DNA of 64,000 nt, from contig NZ_JBLXEC010000001.1 in the NCBI RefSeq assembly GCF_048263515.1, forward strand, positions 124,001 to 188,000, given 5' to 3'. Source of the DNA: Marinovum sp048263515 (GTDB taxonomy: Bacteria; Pseudomonadota; Alphaproteobacteria; Rhodobacterales; Rhodobacteraceae). Each line of letters starts with the position of its first letter. Position 1 is the stretch's first letter. A program made the position numbers and the translations under genes. The notes under the pieces were generated by a model that ran no database searches, was not told the origin of the DNA, and saw nothing but the letters and a program-made list of their open reading frames with translations. Positions 16,493 through 25,632 of the stretch are shown here, piece by piece.

Positions 16493-17500
16493 ATGAAAGT
16501 TTCGATCACCAGAACGCTGGCCGCGCTGGCGCTGGCCGGCGGTATTGCCGGCGGTGCCGCGGCGCAGGACTATCCCTACCGCGACATCACCAACGCGGTG
16601 GTCTGGGGCGCCGGCGGCGGCACCGACACGATCAACCGCATGATCATGGCCGAGATGGAAAAGCACCTGCCGGTGTCGATCAACGTGATCAACCAGACCG
16701 GTGGCGTCGCCGGGTCGAACGGCATGGTCTATGTCGCCAACCAGCCTGACGACGGCTACACGCTGGTCGGCCTGTCGGAATCCAACGTCACCGCCGCGGT
16801 TCAGGGCGGCTGGGACAAGAAGTTCGACTTCTGGTATCCCTTCATCGTCGGCGGCTCGCCTGACCTGATCTCGGTGCCGGCCGACAGCCCCTATGCCAGC
16901 CTGACCGACCTGGTCGAGGCCGCCAAGGCCGCGCCGGGCACCATTCCCGCCGCCGCTGGCGGGGCCGGCTCGATCCACCACCTCAACCTGCTGGCGCTCG
17001 AACAGGGGTCCGAGGCAAGCTTCAAGTTCGTGCCCTACAGCGGCTCCGCCCCGGGTCAGGAAGCGGCGATTGCCGGTGAAGTGGCGCTGGTCGTGACCTC
17101 GCTGGCCGAACAGGCGGCGCTGATCGAAGGCGGCCAGCTCAAGCCGCTGGCGATGCTCACCGCCGACAGTGTCGAGATCGCCGGCCAGACCGTGCCCTCC
17201 GCCTTCGACAGCTTTGCCGGCCTGTCGGAGGTCCTGCCGCTGAAACAGGCGATCGGCTTTGCCGTGCATGACAGCGCCTCCGACACCGTCAAGGCAACCC
17301 TTTCGGACGCCTTCGAAAAAGCCATGGCCTCAGACACCGTGGCCGAGTGGGCCAAGGTCAACAAGTACGACATCGGCGGCCAGCATGGTGACGACGCCAA
17401 GGCGCTCTTTGCCACGCTCGAAAGCACCTTTGCCTATACGCTAAAGGATCTCGGCGCGGCCAAGGTCATGCCCGAAGACCTCGGCATCGAAAAGCCCTGA
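16493..17500 (+). CDS. tctC: tripartite tricarboxylate transporter substrate-binding protein (TctC/Bug family)
   Basis: A 335-residue periplasmic protein with a cleavable signal (ending GGAAAQ before DYPYRD) and the Bug-family pattern: YPYRDITNAVVWGAGGGTD, then VINQTGGVAGSNG (about residues 61-73) that forms the ligand-carboxylate pocket. Two ATGs occur in tandem. The GGGAGG at 16481-16486 is 6 nt from the second (16493) and only 3 nt from the first (16490), so the second is preferred. It delivers an organic acid to TctA/TctB. The ligand is unknown. Confidence 0.9.
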   Translation: MKVSITRTLAALALAGGIAGGAAAQDYPYRDITNAVVWGAGGGTDTINRMIMAEMEKHLPVSINVINQTGGVAGSNGMVYVANQPDDGYTLVGLSESNVTAAVQGGWDKKFDFWYPFIVGGSPDLISVPADSPYASLTDLVEAAKAAPGTIPAAAGGAGSIHHLNLLALEQGSEASFKFVPYSGSAPGQEAAIAGEVALVVTSLAEQAALIEGGQLKPLAMLTADSVEIAGQTVPSAFDSFAGLSEVLPLKQAIGFAVHDSASDTVKATLSDAFEKAMASDTVAEWAKVNKYDIGGQHGDDAKALFATLESTFAYTLKDLGAAKVMPEDLGIEKP

Positions 17501-17536
17501 GGCGCTTTGCCCCGGCGGACCCGGGGGATATGACAT

Positions 17537-17558
17537 GGCGGGCGCCCCGGCGCCCGCC
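17537..17558 (+). terminator. intercistronic hairpin after tctC
   Basis: GGCGGGCG, 6-nt loop, CGCCCGCC: a perfect 8-bp stem between tctC and tctB. It is comparable to hairpins after three other binding-protein genes in this window. Confidence 0.45.
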
Positions 17559-17580
17559 CCTGCATTCGGGAGACCAGACC

Positions 17581-18345
17581 TTGGACACTTCATCCGATCC
17601 CGCAGCGGCAGAGCTGCTCCGCCTGCGCGCCCGCGATTTCTGGAGCGCGCTGGCGCTCATCGCGGTCTCGCTGTTCTTCCTGTGGAAGACGCTCGACATT
17701 CCGCTGGGGGGCAGCAACGGCGCCGGCGTGGCCAGCGCCGATTGGTACACCTCGGCCGCCATCGTGCCGCTGGGCATCTTCGGCGCGCTGCTGCTCCTGG
17801 CCTGCGTGCTGCTGGGCATCTCGATCCGCGCCGGCGGCGCGGCCGAAGCGCTGAGCGCCACCGGCCTTGGCTGGTCCGGGCGCGAAGTCTGGCGGTTTGT
17901 CGCGGTGGGTCTGATGCTGCTGAGCTACATCGCGGGGCTGGTGCCGCGGGTCGATTTCATCCTTGCCTCGGCCCTGCTGATCACTGCCCTGATCGCCAGC
18001 TTCCACGGCCAGCCGCAACCGCGCCCGCTGGTGCCGCTGCTGGCCATCGCGCTGGCCGCACTGGCGGCGCTGGTCCTGCATTTCCCGCAGGCCGAATGGG
18101 GGCGGCATGGCGACGACTGGATCGCGCTGGCGCTGCTTGTGGCGCTGACTCTCTGGCATCAGGCCACCGGGCGGCGCGGCCCGGCGCTGCGGCTGACGCC
18201 GGTGCTGGCGCTCGGCGTGCCGCTGCTTCTGGTCTGCGTCATGGCCTTCGGCTTCCGGCAGAACGTGCCCAATCGCGCCGGGCTGATCTTTGCCAAGATC
18301 GAATACACCTATTACGTCCACCTGCGCCCGATCTGGAGGTCCTGA
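17581..18345 (+). CDS. tctB: tripartite tricarboxylate transporter small membrane protein TctB
   Basis: A 254-residue membrane protein with about six hydrophobic segments, starting with FWSALALIAVSLFFLWKTLD. It is longer than the usual TctB of about 150-180 residues. The start is taken as TTG at 17581, 7 nt after GGGAG. An in-frame ATG at 17530 would add 17 residues translated from the GC-rich hairpin, which is less likely. TctB is the small subunit paired with TctA. Confidence 0.78.
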   Translation: MDTSSDPAAAELLRLRARDFWSALALIAVSLFFLWKTLDIPLGGSNGAGVASADWYTSAAIVPLGIFGALLLLACVLLGISIRAGGAAEALSATGLGWSGREVWRFVAVGLMLLSYIAGLVPRVDFILASALLITALIASFHGQPQPRPLVPLLAIALAALAALVLHFPQAEWGRHGDDWIALALLVALTLWHQATGRRGPALRLTPVLALGVPLLLVCVMAFGFRQNVPNRAGLIFAKIEYTYYVHLRPIWRS

Positions 18346-18346
18346 G

Positions 18347-19858
18347 ATGGAGTTCGTCCTCAGCCAGCTGACAGGCTTCGGCTTTGCCTTCGCCGCGCTG
18401 GTCAGCGATCCGCTGACCTATGCCTACCTGATCGCCTCGGTGTTTCTCGGCATCACCTTCGGCGCCCTGCCCGGCCTGACGGCGACGCTGGCGGTGACCA
18501 TCCTGACCGGCTTCTTCGGCAACAAGATCCCGCTGGATTATGCCCTGATTGCCCTGCTCGGCGCTTATGTCGGCGCGATCTACGGCGGCTCCTACCCGTC
18601 GATCCTGCTCAACATTCCCGGCACCGCCGCCAGCGCCGCCACCGCGATGGACGGCTATCCGCTGGCCCGCCAGGGCCGCGGCGCCGAGGCGCTGGGCCTG
18701 ACCACCACCGCCAGCTTCATCGGCACGCTGGTCGGCACGGCGGCGCTGCTGATCTTTGTCTGGGTGCTGCTCCTGATCTCCAAGAACATCGCCAGCCCGG
18801 AAAAGGCGCTGCTGGCGCTCTTCGGCATCCTGCTGTCAGGCACCCTGATGAGCGAGGACCTTCCGATCAAGGGCTGGATCGCCGGGCTGATCGGTCTGGC
18901 GCTGGCGATGGTCGGCATGGACCCGATCCTGAGCGAGGCGCGCTACACCTTCGGCTGGTCCTACCTCTTGTCCGGCGTGGCGGTGGTGCCGGTGCTGATG
19001 GGCGCCTTCGCGGTGCCGCAGATCATCGAGGGCATGCGCCACATGGACACCGGCCGCGTGGTCGAACTGACCGGGCGCATCCTGCCCAACATGGCCGCGG
19101 TGCGCCGCTTCCTGCCGACCATCGGCCGCTCCGGGGTGATCGGCACCGGCGTCGGCGCCCTGCCCGGCGTGGGCGAGGATGTGGCGGGCTGGGTCAGCTA
19201 CGGCGTCGGCAAGACCGTCTCGAAGGAGGGGGATCAGTTCGGCAAGGGCTCGCTCGAAGGGCTGCTTTGTTCCGAGACCGCCAACAATGCCTGCATCGGC
19301 GGCGCGCTGATCCCGCTCTTGGTGCTGGGCATTCCCGGCTCGCCGCCCGCCGCCGCGCTGATGGGCGCCTTCAAGATCAACAACGTCATCCCCGGCCCCA
19401 CCATCGACCCCGAGATCATCCTGCGCGTCGTCGCCATCATGGTGCTGGCCAGCTTCACCATGTTCATCATGGGGCTGTTCACCGCGCGCATCTTCATCAA
19501 GGTGCTGCGCATCCCGCAGACCGTCTTTCTGCCGCTGGTCATGGTGCTGACCACCATCGGCTCGTTCAGCGTGGGCGGCGGGCTCAACGATCTCTACCTG
19601 ATGCTGGGGGTCGGGCTGGTGGCCTATGTGATGAACCTGCTGCGCTATCCGATCGCACCCCTGGTGATCGGCGTGATCCTCGGCGGCATGTTCGACGAGA
19701 CCTTCCGCCGCTCGCTGCTGCTGTCTGACGGGGATCTCTCGGTCTTTGTCTCGCGGCCCGGTGCTGCGATCCTGCTGACCCTTATCATTGCCCTGATCCT
19801 CGGCCAGATGCCGGTGGCGAAACGGGCCCTGCAACGCCTGAAAGGACGCCCCGCCTGA
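18347..19858 (+). CDS. tctA: tripartite tricarboxylate transporter large permease TctA
   Basis: A 503-residue permease with about eleven to twelve membrane segments and the TctA hallmarks: GITFGALPGLTATLAVTI near residue 36, AIYGGSYPSILLNIPGT near residue 78 and GIPGSPPAAALMGAF near residue 331. It works with TctB and TctC to import a carboxylate using an ion gradient. The gene starts 1 bp after the tctB stop and overlaps the next start by one base, so the whole set is one transcript. Confidence 0.93.
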   Translation: MEFVLSQLTGFGFAFAALVSDPLTYAYLIASVFLGITFGALPGLTATLAVTILTGFFGNKIPLDYALIALLGAYVGAIYGGSYPSILLNIPGTAASAATAMDGYPLARQGRGAEALGLTTTASFIGTLVGTAALLIFVWVLLLISKNIASPEKALLALFGILLSGTLMSEDLPIKGWIAGLIGLALAMVGMDPILSEARYTFGWSYLLSGVAVVPVLMGAFAVPQIIEGMRHMDTGRVVELTGRILPNMAAVRRFLPTIGRSGVIGTGVGALPGVGEDVAGWVSYGVGKTVSKEGDQFGKGSLEGLLCSETANNACIGGALIPLLVLGIPGSPPAAALMGAFKINNVIPGPTIDPEIILRVVAIMVLASFTMFIMGLFTARIFIKVLRIPQTVFLPLVMVLTTIGSFSVGGGLNDLYLMLGVGLVAYVMNLLRYPIAPLVIGVILGGMFDETFRRSLLLSDGDLSVFVSRPGAAILLTLIIALILGQMPVAKRALQRLKGRPA

Positions 19859-20142
19859 TGTTTGCCGTGACCGTGAGCTTCACCCTCTACCCCGACGCAC
19901 GCGACGATTTCCTGCCGCTGATGCGCGAAAATGCCCAGCTCTCGCTCGAGCTCGAGCCGGGATGCGCGCAGTTCGACATCTGCACCGACGGCGGCGCGCG
20001 GGTCTTCCTCTACGAGATCTACGACAGCGCCGAGGCCTTCGACGCGCATCTGCAAAGCGCGCATTTCAAGAGCTTCGATGCGGCGGTGCAGGAGATGATC
20101 GCCGAGAAGACGGTGCAGACCTATCCCGAGGTGCTGCGATGA
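19858..20142 (+). CDS. antibiotic biosynthesis monooxygenase (ABM) domain protein
   Basis: A 94-residue dimeric alpha+beta barrel protein of the YgiN/ABM type: AVTVSFTLYPDARDDFLPLMREN, then LELEPGCAQFDICTD and FLYEIYDSAEAFDAHLQSAHF, the usual E-x-Y and His-containing core. Such proteins act as cofactor-free quinol monooxygenases or as small isomerases and decarboxylases; sequence does not separate these. Its start overlaps the tctA stop (TGATG) and its stop overlaps the next gene (ATGA), so it is a committed member of the tct operon. Confidence 0.8.
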   Translation: MFAVTVSFTLYPDARDDFLPLMRENAQLSLELEPGCAQFDICTDGGARVFLYEIYDSAEAFDAHLQSAHFKSFDAAVQEMIAEKTVQTYPEVLR

Positions 20143-20936
20143 GCACCTGGGAGGTCCATGCCGTCAAATACGCCGAGCGCAATGCCCGCACCCGCGCCGA
20201 CAGCTTTCTCTTCGACGACAACCACGATGCGCCGCATGCGATGGATTACTACATCTGGGTACTGCGCCGCGGGGACGAGGTGATCCTCGTCGACACCGGC
20301 TATGACAGCGCAGAGGCGCAGCTGCGCGGCCGGCCGATCCAGCTCGACCCGCGCGAAGCGCTCAATCCGCTGGGCCTCGCGGCCGAGGCGGTGACCCGGG
20401 TGATCGTGACCCACCTGCATTATGACCACGCCGGCGGGCTGCACCTCTTTCCCAACGCGACGTTGCACATGCAGGCCGCCGAGATGCAGTTCGCCACCGG
20501 CCCCTGCATGTGCCACGACACCCTGCGCGCGCCCTTCACGGCGGGCCATGTCTGCGAGGCCGTCAAGCGGCTCTATTCCGGCAAGGTGGTGTTTCACGAC
20601 GGCGATGCCGAGATCGCCGATGGCGTGACCGTGCATTGCATCGGTGGCCATTCCCGCGGGTTGCAATGCGTGCGGGTGCGCACGGCGGCGGGCTGGATGG
20701 TGCTGGCCTCCGACGCCGCGCATTACTACGAGAATGTCTACGCGCGAACGCCCTTCCCGATCGTCGTCGACCTGCAGAACATGCTCGACGGCTTTGCCCG
20801 GCTCGAGGCGCTGGCCTCCGACCCGCGGCTGATCGTGCCGGGGCATGACCCCCGGGTGCGCGAGCTTTACCCGGCAGGCGTCGCGCCGCATATCTTCCGG
20901 CTCGATCGGGGGCCCATGTCCGACCCACGCGCCTGA
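20139..20936 (+). CDS. metallo-beta-lactamase-fold hydrolase (N-acyl homoserine lactonase-like family)
   Basis: A 265-residue MBL-fold protein. The dinuclear zinc motif THLHYDHAGG gives H92, H94, D96 and H97. Further ligands are H-bearing GGHSRGLQ (about residue 168), an Asp in LASDAAHYYEN and the C-terminal VPGHDP His. The GDEVILVDTGYDSAE segment (residues 45-59) matches the AHL-lactonase/AttM branch. Members open lactones, including catabolic lactones, so a role in the transported compound's pathway is more likely here than quorum quenching. The start is set by the ATGA overlap. Confidence 0.82.
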   Translation: MSTWEVHAVKYAERNARTRADSFLFDDNHDAPHAMDYYIWVLRRGDEVILVDTGYDSAEAQLRGRPIQLDPREALNPLGLAAEAVTRVIVTHLHYDHAGGLHLFPNATLHMQAAEMQFATGPCMCHDTLRAPFTAGHVCEAVKRLYSGKVVFHDGDAEIADGVTVHCIGGHSRGLQCVRVRTAAGWMVLASDAAHYYENVYARTPFPIVVDLQNMLDGFARLEALASDPRLIVPGHDPRVRELYPAGVAPHIFRLDRGPMSDPRA

Positions 20937-20942
20937 CCGCCC

Positions 20943-21887
20943 TCAGTCGAAGGCCAGCCCGAGGCGCGATTGCCAGCTTTCGCCCGGCGCCAGCCGCGTG
21001 CCCGGCGCACTGGTGCCGTCGGGCCGCAGGTCGCAGTTGCAGGGCTCCAGCGCGAGGATGTTGCGCCCCGCCCGCGCGTCACGCCAGACCTGCAGGAACG
21101 GCAGCGCCCCGGCGTCGGTAGTCAGCCGCATCCGCATCCCCGGCCAACAGCCCTCGGCGGGGCGTTCGAGGATCACCGGCGTACCCGCGCCCACCGGATG
21201 ACAGCGGGGGTCGCCGGGAAGAGCGGCAGGGCCCACTTCATCAATGCAGGCAATCCGGTCCTCTCCCAGATGCACCGAGCACCCCGGTGCCACGACCGGA
21301 AAGCCGAAGTTCACGTGATACAGGATCATCATCTCGGCCGGCGTCGCCGAGACGTTCTGCACCCGGTCCTCGATCGACAGCTCCCTGCCGCCGATCGGCG
21401 CAGTGATCCGCCGGGTCAGCCGCAGCACCGCGCCGCAGGGCATGGGCCGGGTGATCTCGCCCGCCATCACCAGCTGCGGCTCCTTTGCATCCCACTCCGC
21501 CGCCAGTTCGGTCACCCGCACCGGCGACAGCGCGAGGCTGCCATGCTGCGGCAGGCCATCCCGAGGCGCGCGCACGTTCTCCAACCCGCAGGTCACCAGA
21601 AAGCCGGTCAGCGCCCGTTGCGGATTGCCCGTGTCGCCCGCCGGATGGCGCCAGCCCACCGGCAGCCCGCGCAGATGCAGGCTGCAGATGTCGAGCGAGC
21701 CCTCCTCCTTGAGCTGGAAATCCAGCCCGCCGCCGGTGGAGAACGCAATCAGCTTCTGCCCCGCGTCCGGCCCGTCGCTCAGCGTGATCCGCTGCACCAA
21801 GGCCAGCTGGCGCAGATCGCCCACCTGCTCCGGCAGGCGGTGCCGCGCCGCCCGCGGCATGTCTGGCATCGGCACGAAATGCCCCAT
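20943..21887 (-). CDS. aldose 1-epimerase family protein (DUF4432-like)
   Basis: A 314-residue galactose-mutarotase-fold protein: GGGLDFQLKEEGSLDI near residue 51, RRITAPIGGRELSIEDRVQNVS (about 160-181), LYHVNFGFPVV, and a C-terminal ALEPCNCDLRPDG. This pattern is that of DUF4432 epimerase-like proteins, which interconvert sugar anomers or epimers. It is translationally coupled to the sulfatase upstream (TGATG). The pair would desulfate a sugar and then adjust its anomer before catabolism. This is an inference; the family is poorly characterised. Confidence 0.72.
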   Translation of the reverse strand: MGHFVPMPDMPRAARHRLPEQVGDLRQLALVQRITLSDGPDAGQKLIAFSTGGGLDFQLKEEGSLDICSLHLRGLPVGWRHPAGDTGNPQRALTGFLVTCGLENVRAPRDGLPQHGSLALSPVRVTELAAEWDAKEPQLVMAGEITRPMPCGAVLRLTRRITAPIGGRELSIEDRVQNVSATPAEMMILYHVNFGFPVVAPGCSVHLGEDRIACIDEVGPAALPGDPRCHPVGAGTPVILERPAEGCWPGMRMRLTTDAGALPFLQVWRDARAGRNILALEPCNCDLRPDGTSAPGTRLAPGESWQSRLGLAFD

Positions 21888-23422
21888 CAGGCCGCCCGGC
21901 GCGCGGCGGAACTGTCATGCTCCGGCACATCGCCGATCTCCGCCATGCGCGCATCCAGCTGCGCCAGCATGTCGTCGAAGACCTCTGCATAGGCCGGATC
22001 GTCGGCGACATTGACCAGTTCCAGCGGGTCGTTTTCGCAATCGAAAAGCTCCCATTCCGGCGGCTCGTCGGGACCATGGGCGCCGGGCTGTCCGAGGTCG
22101 GAATTGTACCAATAGATCAGCTTGTAGCGATGGCTGCGCAGCCCGTAATGCGCCCAGGCGTTATGATGCTCGTCCTTGTGCATCCAGTAGCGGTGATAGG
22201 CGCTTTGCGGCCAGTCGTCGGGCGTGTCCTGCTCCAGGAGCGGCCGCATCGACCGGCCCTGCATGTAACTCGGCACCGGCAGCCCGGCGTAGTCGAGGAA
22301 GGTCGGCGCGAAATCGACGTTGGTGGCGATCTCCTTGGCCACGCTGCCCGGCGCGATGGCGGCGGGATAGCGGATCAGGAAGGGCATCTGCAGCGATTCC
22401 TCGTACATGAACCGCTTGTCGAACCAGCCGTGTTCGCCAAGGAAAAAGCCCTGATCGGAGGTGTAGATGACGATGGTGTTCTCGGCCAGACCCTCTTCGT
22501 CCAGCCAGTCGAGCAACCGCCCGACGTTCTCGTCCACCGCGTGGATCGTCGCCAGGTAGCGCTTCATGTAGCGCTGGTACTTGAAGAGCGCGAGCTCTTC
22601 CTCGGTCTCGAAGGTGAAGTTCTCGCCAGTGTGCCGGTCGATCAGCACCAGCCCCTTCGGGTCCTCGGGGTGCGGCACCCGGCGGTCCACGTCACCGGGG
22701 GTGCAGCGTTCGCCCACCTCTGCGCCGCCCTCGGGCTGGATCAAGCCCAGATCGGCATATTTCAGGTCCATCCGCACCCGCATCCGCGCGGCCTCGGCGG
22801 CGCGGGCGCGGTTGGCGTAATCGTCGTTGTAGGTCTCGGGCACCTTGATGTCCTGCCCCTCGAACATGTCGCGATCACGCGGGTGGGGCTCGAAGTTGCG
22901 GTGCGGCGCCTTGTGGTGGCACATCAGGAAGAAGGGGCGCTCGGGGTCGCGCTCTTTCAGCCAGGTCAGGCTCTTGTCGGTGATGATGTCGGTGACATAG
23001 CCCGGCTCGGTGCGCTCCTCGCCCATCTCGATCATCAGCGGATCGAAATAGTCGCCCTGCCCCGGCAGCACCGACCAATAGTCAAAACCTGTCGGCTCAT
23101 GCGGCTTGCCCTCGCCCAGGTGCCACTTCCCCACCATCGCGGTCTGATAGCCCGACTGGCGCAGGTGCTTTGCGACATTGGGCCAGCGGTTGTCGATATG
23201 GGTGTCCAGCGTGGTGACGCCGTTCACGTGGTTGTAGGTGCCGGTGAGAATCGCCGCGCGCGACGGCGTGCAGATCGAATTGGTCACGTAGCAATGATCC
23301 AGCCGCATGCCCTCGTTGGCGATGCGGTCGATGCCCGGCGTGTGGTTGATGCCGTGGCCATAGGCGGAAATCGCCTTGGACGCATGATCGTCGGACATGA
23401 TGAAAAGAATGTTCGGTCTCAC
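21887..23422 (-). CDS. sulfatase (family S1, formylglycine type)
   Basis: A 511-residue sulfatase. Metal ligands D11-D12 lie in MSDDHASKA, and C51 of CTPSR is the cysteine matured to formylglycine. GKWHLGEGKP follows near residue 100, and SDQGFFLGEHGWFDKRFMYEESL near residue 350 carries the second metal pair. The GTG start at 23422 has GGAG 6 nt upstream; the frame extends to 23494 but would cross the promoter. No signal peptide is visible, so it probably acts in the cytoplasm on imported sulfated compounds. Divergent from the IclR gene and the sugar ABC transporter, which suggests a sulfated sugar substrate. Confidence 0.92.
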   Translation of the reverse strand: MRPNILFIMSDDHASKAISAYGHGINHTPGIDRIANEGMRLDHCYVTNSICTPSRAAILTGTYNHVNGVTTLDTHIDNRWPNVAKHLRQSGYQTAMVGKWHLGEGKPHEPTGFDYWSVLPGQGDYFDPLMIEMGEERTEPGYVTDIITDKSLTWLKERDPERPFFLMCHHKAPHRNFEPHPRDRDMFEGQDIKVPETYNDDYANRARAAEAARMRVRMDLKYADLGLIQPEGGAEVGERCTPGDVDRRVPHPEDPKGLVLIDRHTGENFTFETEEELALFKYQRYMKRYLATIHAVDENVGRLLDWLDEEGLAENTIVIYTSDQGFFLGEHGWFDKRFMYEESLQMPFLIRYPAAIAPGSVAKEIATNVDFAPTFLDYAGLPVPSYMQGRSMRPLLEQDTPDDWPQSAYHRYWMHKDEHHNAWAHYGLRSHRYKLIYWYNSDLGQPGAHGPDEPPEWELFDCENDPLELVNVADDPAYAEVFDDMLAQLDARMAEIGDVPEHDSSAARRAA

Positions 23423-23460
23423 GTGCAGCTCCGTCCCTTGCTGATTTCTCAGGTCCAGTG

Positions 23461-23488
23461 TTGACCTGCTTCTCACATATGGTAGTAA
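23461..23488 (+). promoter_or_regulatory. candidate promoter of the IclR-ABC operon
   Basis: TTGACC (23461-23466), a 16-bp spacer and TAGTAA (23483-23488). An imperfect inverted pair ATATGGT...ACCAGATAT overlaps and follows it and may be the IclR site. Confidence 0.3.
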
Positions 23489-23514
23489 CAGCACCAGATA
23501 TGGGAAGCAAGATA

Positions 23515-24270
23515 ATGTCCGGAGCCTCCAGCAGAGTTATCGCGATCCTCGACGCGCTCAGCACCCCCGACGGTGGGCTGACCGCGCAGGAGGTTGTCGA
23601 ACGGGCAGGCCTGCCGGCCTCGACCGGCTATCGCATCCTGACCGAACTGCAGGAGCTGGGGCTGGTGCACCGCGGCGCCGAGCGGCGCCTGATCGCCAAC
23701 TTCAGCTTTCAGCGCCGGCTGCATTGCCCGGGGCTGGAGCCGGAAGTACTGGCCCAGGCCTGCGCCAAACTCAGCGCCGATCTGACCGCCGCCGCCGAGG
23801 TCGTTGTGCTCAGCGGTCACAACATGCTCTGGCACATCGTCGAGCAGCACCCCGAACAGGCCATCCGCCTGCGCGCCTTTCCGGGCTTCATGCGCGGCGC
23901 CTATGAACTCGACAGCATCTCGCGGCTGGCGCTGGCGCACCGCCCGGTCGAGACGCTGGAGAAATCCTGGGACACCGGTGCCTTCTATACCGCCGGGGTC
24001 GACCGGCAGTCGCTAGACTGGGCCGAGGCGCGCGCGATGATCGCCGCTGTCGATCCGGCCGACATGCAATACGACATGATGGGCAACGCCAAGGGCATCC
24101 GCCGCTACTGCGTCGCAATTCACGCGCCGGGGGGCGACATGGTCTGCCTGCTGACCGTGGCCGAGGCCGCGACCCCGGTGCGCGACGAGGCGCAGCACGT
24201 CGCCAATGTGCGCGCGCATCTGATGGCCCGGAAGACCACGATCGAAAGCGCCTTCACCAAGCCGGCCTGA
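23515..24270 (+). CDS. IclR family transcriptional regulator
   Basis: A 251-residue regulator: N-terminal winged HTH (SSRVIAILDALSTPDGGLTAQEVVERAGLPASTGYRILTELQELGLV; positions about 5-50) followed by an IclR effector domain ending in VCLLTVAEAATPV. Of the possible ATGs at 23458, 23479, 23500 and 23515, the last is preferred because GGAAG precedes it at good spacing and HTH homology starts immediately. It is the first gene of the ABC transporter operon (36 bp to the binding protein) and faces the sulfatase operon, so it probably controls both. Confidence 0.87.
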   Translation: MSGASSRVIAILDALSTPDGGLTAQEVVERAGLPASTGYRILTELQELGLVHRGAERRLIANFSFQRRLHCPGLEPEVLAQACAKLSADLTAAAEVVVLSGHNMLWHIVEQHPEQAIRLRAFPGFMRGAYELDSISRLALAHRPVETLEKSWDTGAFYTAGVDRQSLDWAEARAMIAAVDPADMQYDMMGNAKGIRRYCVAIHAPGGDMVCLLTVAEAATPVRDEAQHVANVRAHLMARKTTIESAFTKPA

Positions 24271-24306
24271 CCGGGCTGACAACACATATCCATGGGAGGA
24301 TTACCA

Positions 24307-25563
24307 ATGAAGTTCACGATTTCAGCCCTGGCGACAGCCGCGGCCCTGACCGCCCTGCCCGCCCTCGCGCAGGACCTTGTCCTGTCGATCGGCTCGCGCG
24401 GCTACGGCCCGGCGGTCGAGCGCAACATCGAAAGCTACACCGCCGCCAACCCCGATGTCAGCATCGAGTGGAACAAGGTCTCGGACGTGCCGGGCGAGAC
24501 ACGCAAGCTCTACGTCACCGGCCTCACCGCCAAGAGCCCGACGCCGGATATCTACGCCGTCGACGTGATCTGGGCCGGCGAATTCGCGCAGCGCGGCTGG
24601 CTCGAGCCGCTGAACGGGTTGCTGGACCACGACACCATCAACGCCTTCAACCCCTCGCTGCTGGCGGCCTCGACCGTTGACGACAAGGTGCATGCCCTGC
24701 CGCTTTATGCCGACGGCATCCACTTCTTCTACCGCTCCGACTTGTTGGAGAAATACGGCCTCGACGTGCCGCAGACCTGGGAAGCGGTGCTGGCCGCGGC
24801 GCAGACCATCACCGAGGGCGAAGGCAATCCGCAGCTCTACGGCTTTGTCTCGATGTGGGCCAAGATCGAAGGTTTGTTCATGAACTGGCTGGCCTTCACC
24901 AACGGCAACGGCGGCGGCTTCTATGACGCCGACGGCAACATCGCGGTGAACTCGCAGGCCAACATCGAGGCGACGCAGTTCATGGTCGACCTGCTGCACG
25001 AACACCGCATGGCACCGGATTCAATCCTCAACGCCCGCCCCGACGACGCCCGCACCCTGTTCCAGCAGGGCCGCGCCGCCTTCCTCATGGTGCAGGACTT
25101 CGTGCATGCGCCGCTCAGCGCCGACAACAGCCCCGTCGCCGGCAAGTTCGATTTCACCCGCGTGCCGACCTTCGAAGGCCACGCGGATGCAGACTCCACC
25201 ACCATGGGCGGCTGGTTCCTCGGCATCAACCCGAACTCGGAAAACAAGGAAGCCGCCGCCGACTTCCTCGCGCATTTCACCGCCAGGGAGCAGCAGCTTG
25301 CCGCCGCGGTCAACGACAACCGCGCGCCGACCATCCCCTCGGTCTACGAAGACCCCTCGATGGCCGAGAACGAGGTTCTGGCCAAGTTCGGTTCCAACTA
25401 CGACTTCGGCGTGGTGCGCCCCTCGGCCGGCTCGGGCAGCAAGTATCCCCGCGTCTCCGAGATCATGCAGCTCGAGATCACCAATGCGCTGCACCGCCAG
25501 AAGACCGTCGAAGAGGCACTGAACGACGCTCAGGAACAGCTCGACGCGCTGATGGCCGAATAA
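24307..25563 (+). CDS. carbohydrate ABC transporter substrate-binding protein
   Basis: A 418-residue family 1 (MalE-like) binding protein. The signal peptide ends ALPALAQ (about residue 22). The body has NPDVSIEWNKVSD, DVIWAGEFAQRGWLEPL, DGIHFFYRSDLLEKYGLDVPQTW (about 138-160) and GGWFLGINPNSENKEAAADFL, all typical of CUT1 sugar-binding proteins. GGGAGG (24295-24300) fixes the ATG. It binds a mono- or oligosaccharide for the permeases downstream. The link to the divergent sulfatase suggests a sulfated or desulfated algal sugar. Confidence 0.93.
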   Translation: MKFTISALATAAALTALPALAQDLVLSIGSRGYGPAVERNIESYTAANPDVSIEWNKVSDVPGETRKLYVTGLTAKSPTPDIYAVDVIWAGEFAQRGWLEPLNGLLDHDTINAFNPSLLAASTVDDKVHALPLYADGIHFFYRSDLLEKYGLDVPQTWEAVLAAAQTITEGEGNPQLYGFVSMWAKIEGLFMNWLAFTNGNGGGFYDADGNIAVNSQANIEATQFMVDLLHEHRMAPDSILNARPDDARTLFQQGRAAFLMVQDFVHAPLSADNSPVAGKFDFTRVPTFEGHADADSTTMGGWFLGINPNSENKEAAADFLAHFTAREQQLAAAVNDNRAPTIPSVYEDPSMAENEVLAKFGSNYDFGVVRPSAGSGSKYPRVSEIMQLEITNALHRQKTVEEALNDAQEQLDALMAE

Positions 25564-25579
25564 GCCATCCTGCGAATGC

Positions 25580-25604
25580 GCCCGGCGGCTCTCCCCCGCC
25601 GGGC
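25580..25604 (+). terminator. intercistronic hairpin after the sugar-binding protein
   Basis: GCCCGGCGG, loop CTCTCCC, CCGCCGGGC: a perfect 9-bp stem in the 69-bp gap before the permease gene. Likely partial termination or mRNA protection. Confidence 0.5.
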
Positions 25605-25632
25605 GACCCTTTGACACCCCAACGGTGGCCCC

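Noticed and set aside
20139..20936. A quorum-quenching AHL lactonase
   Set aside because: The fold fits, but the gene is translationally coupled to a transport operon with no luxI/luxR nearby, so a catabolic lactone is more likely.
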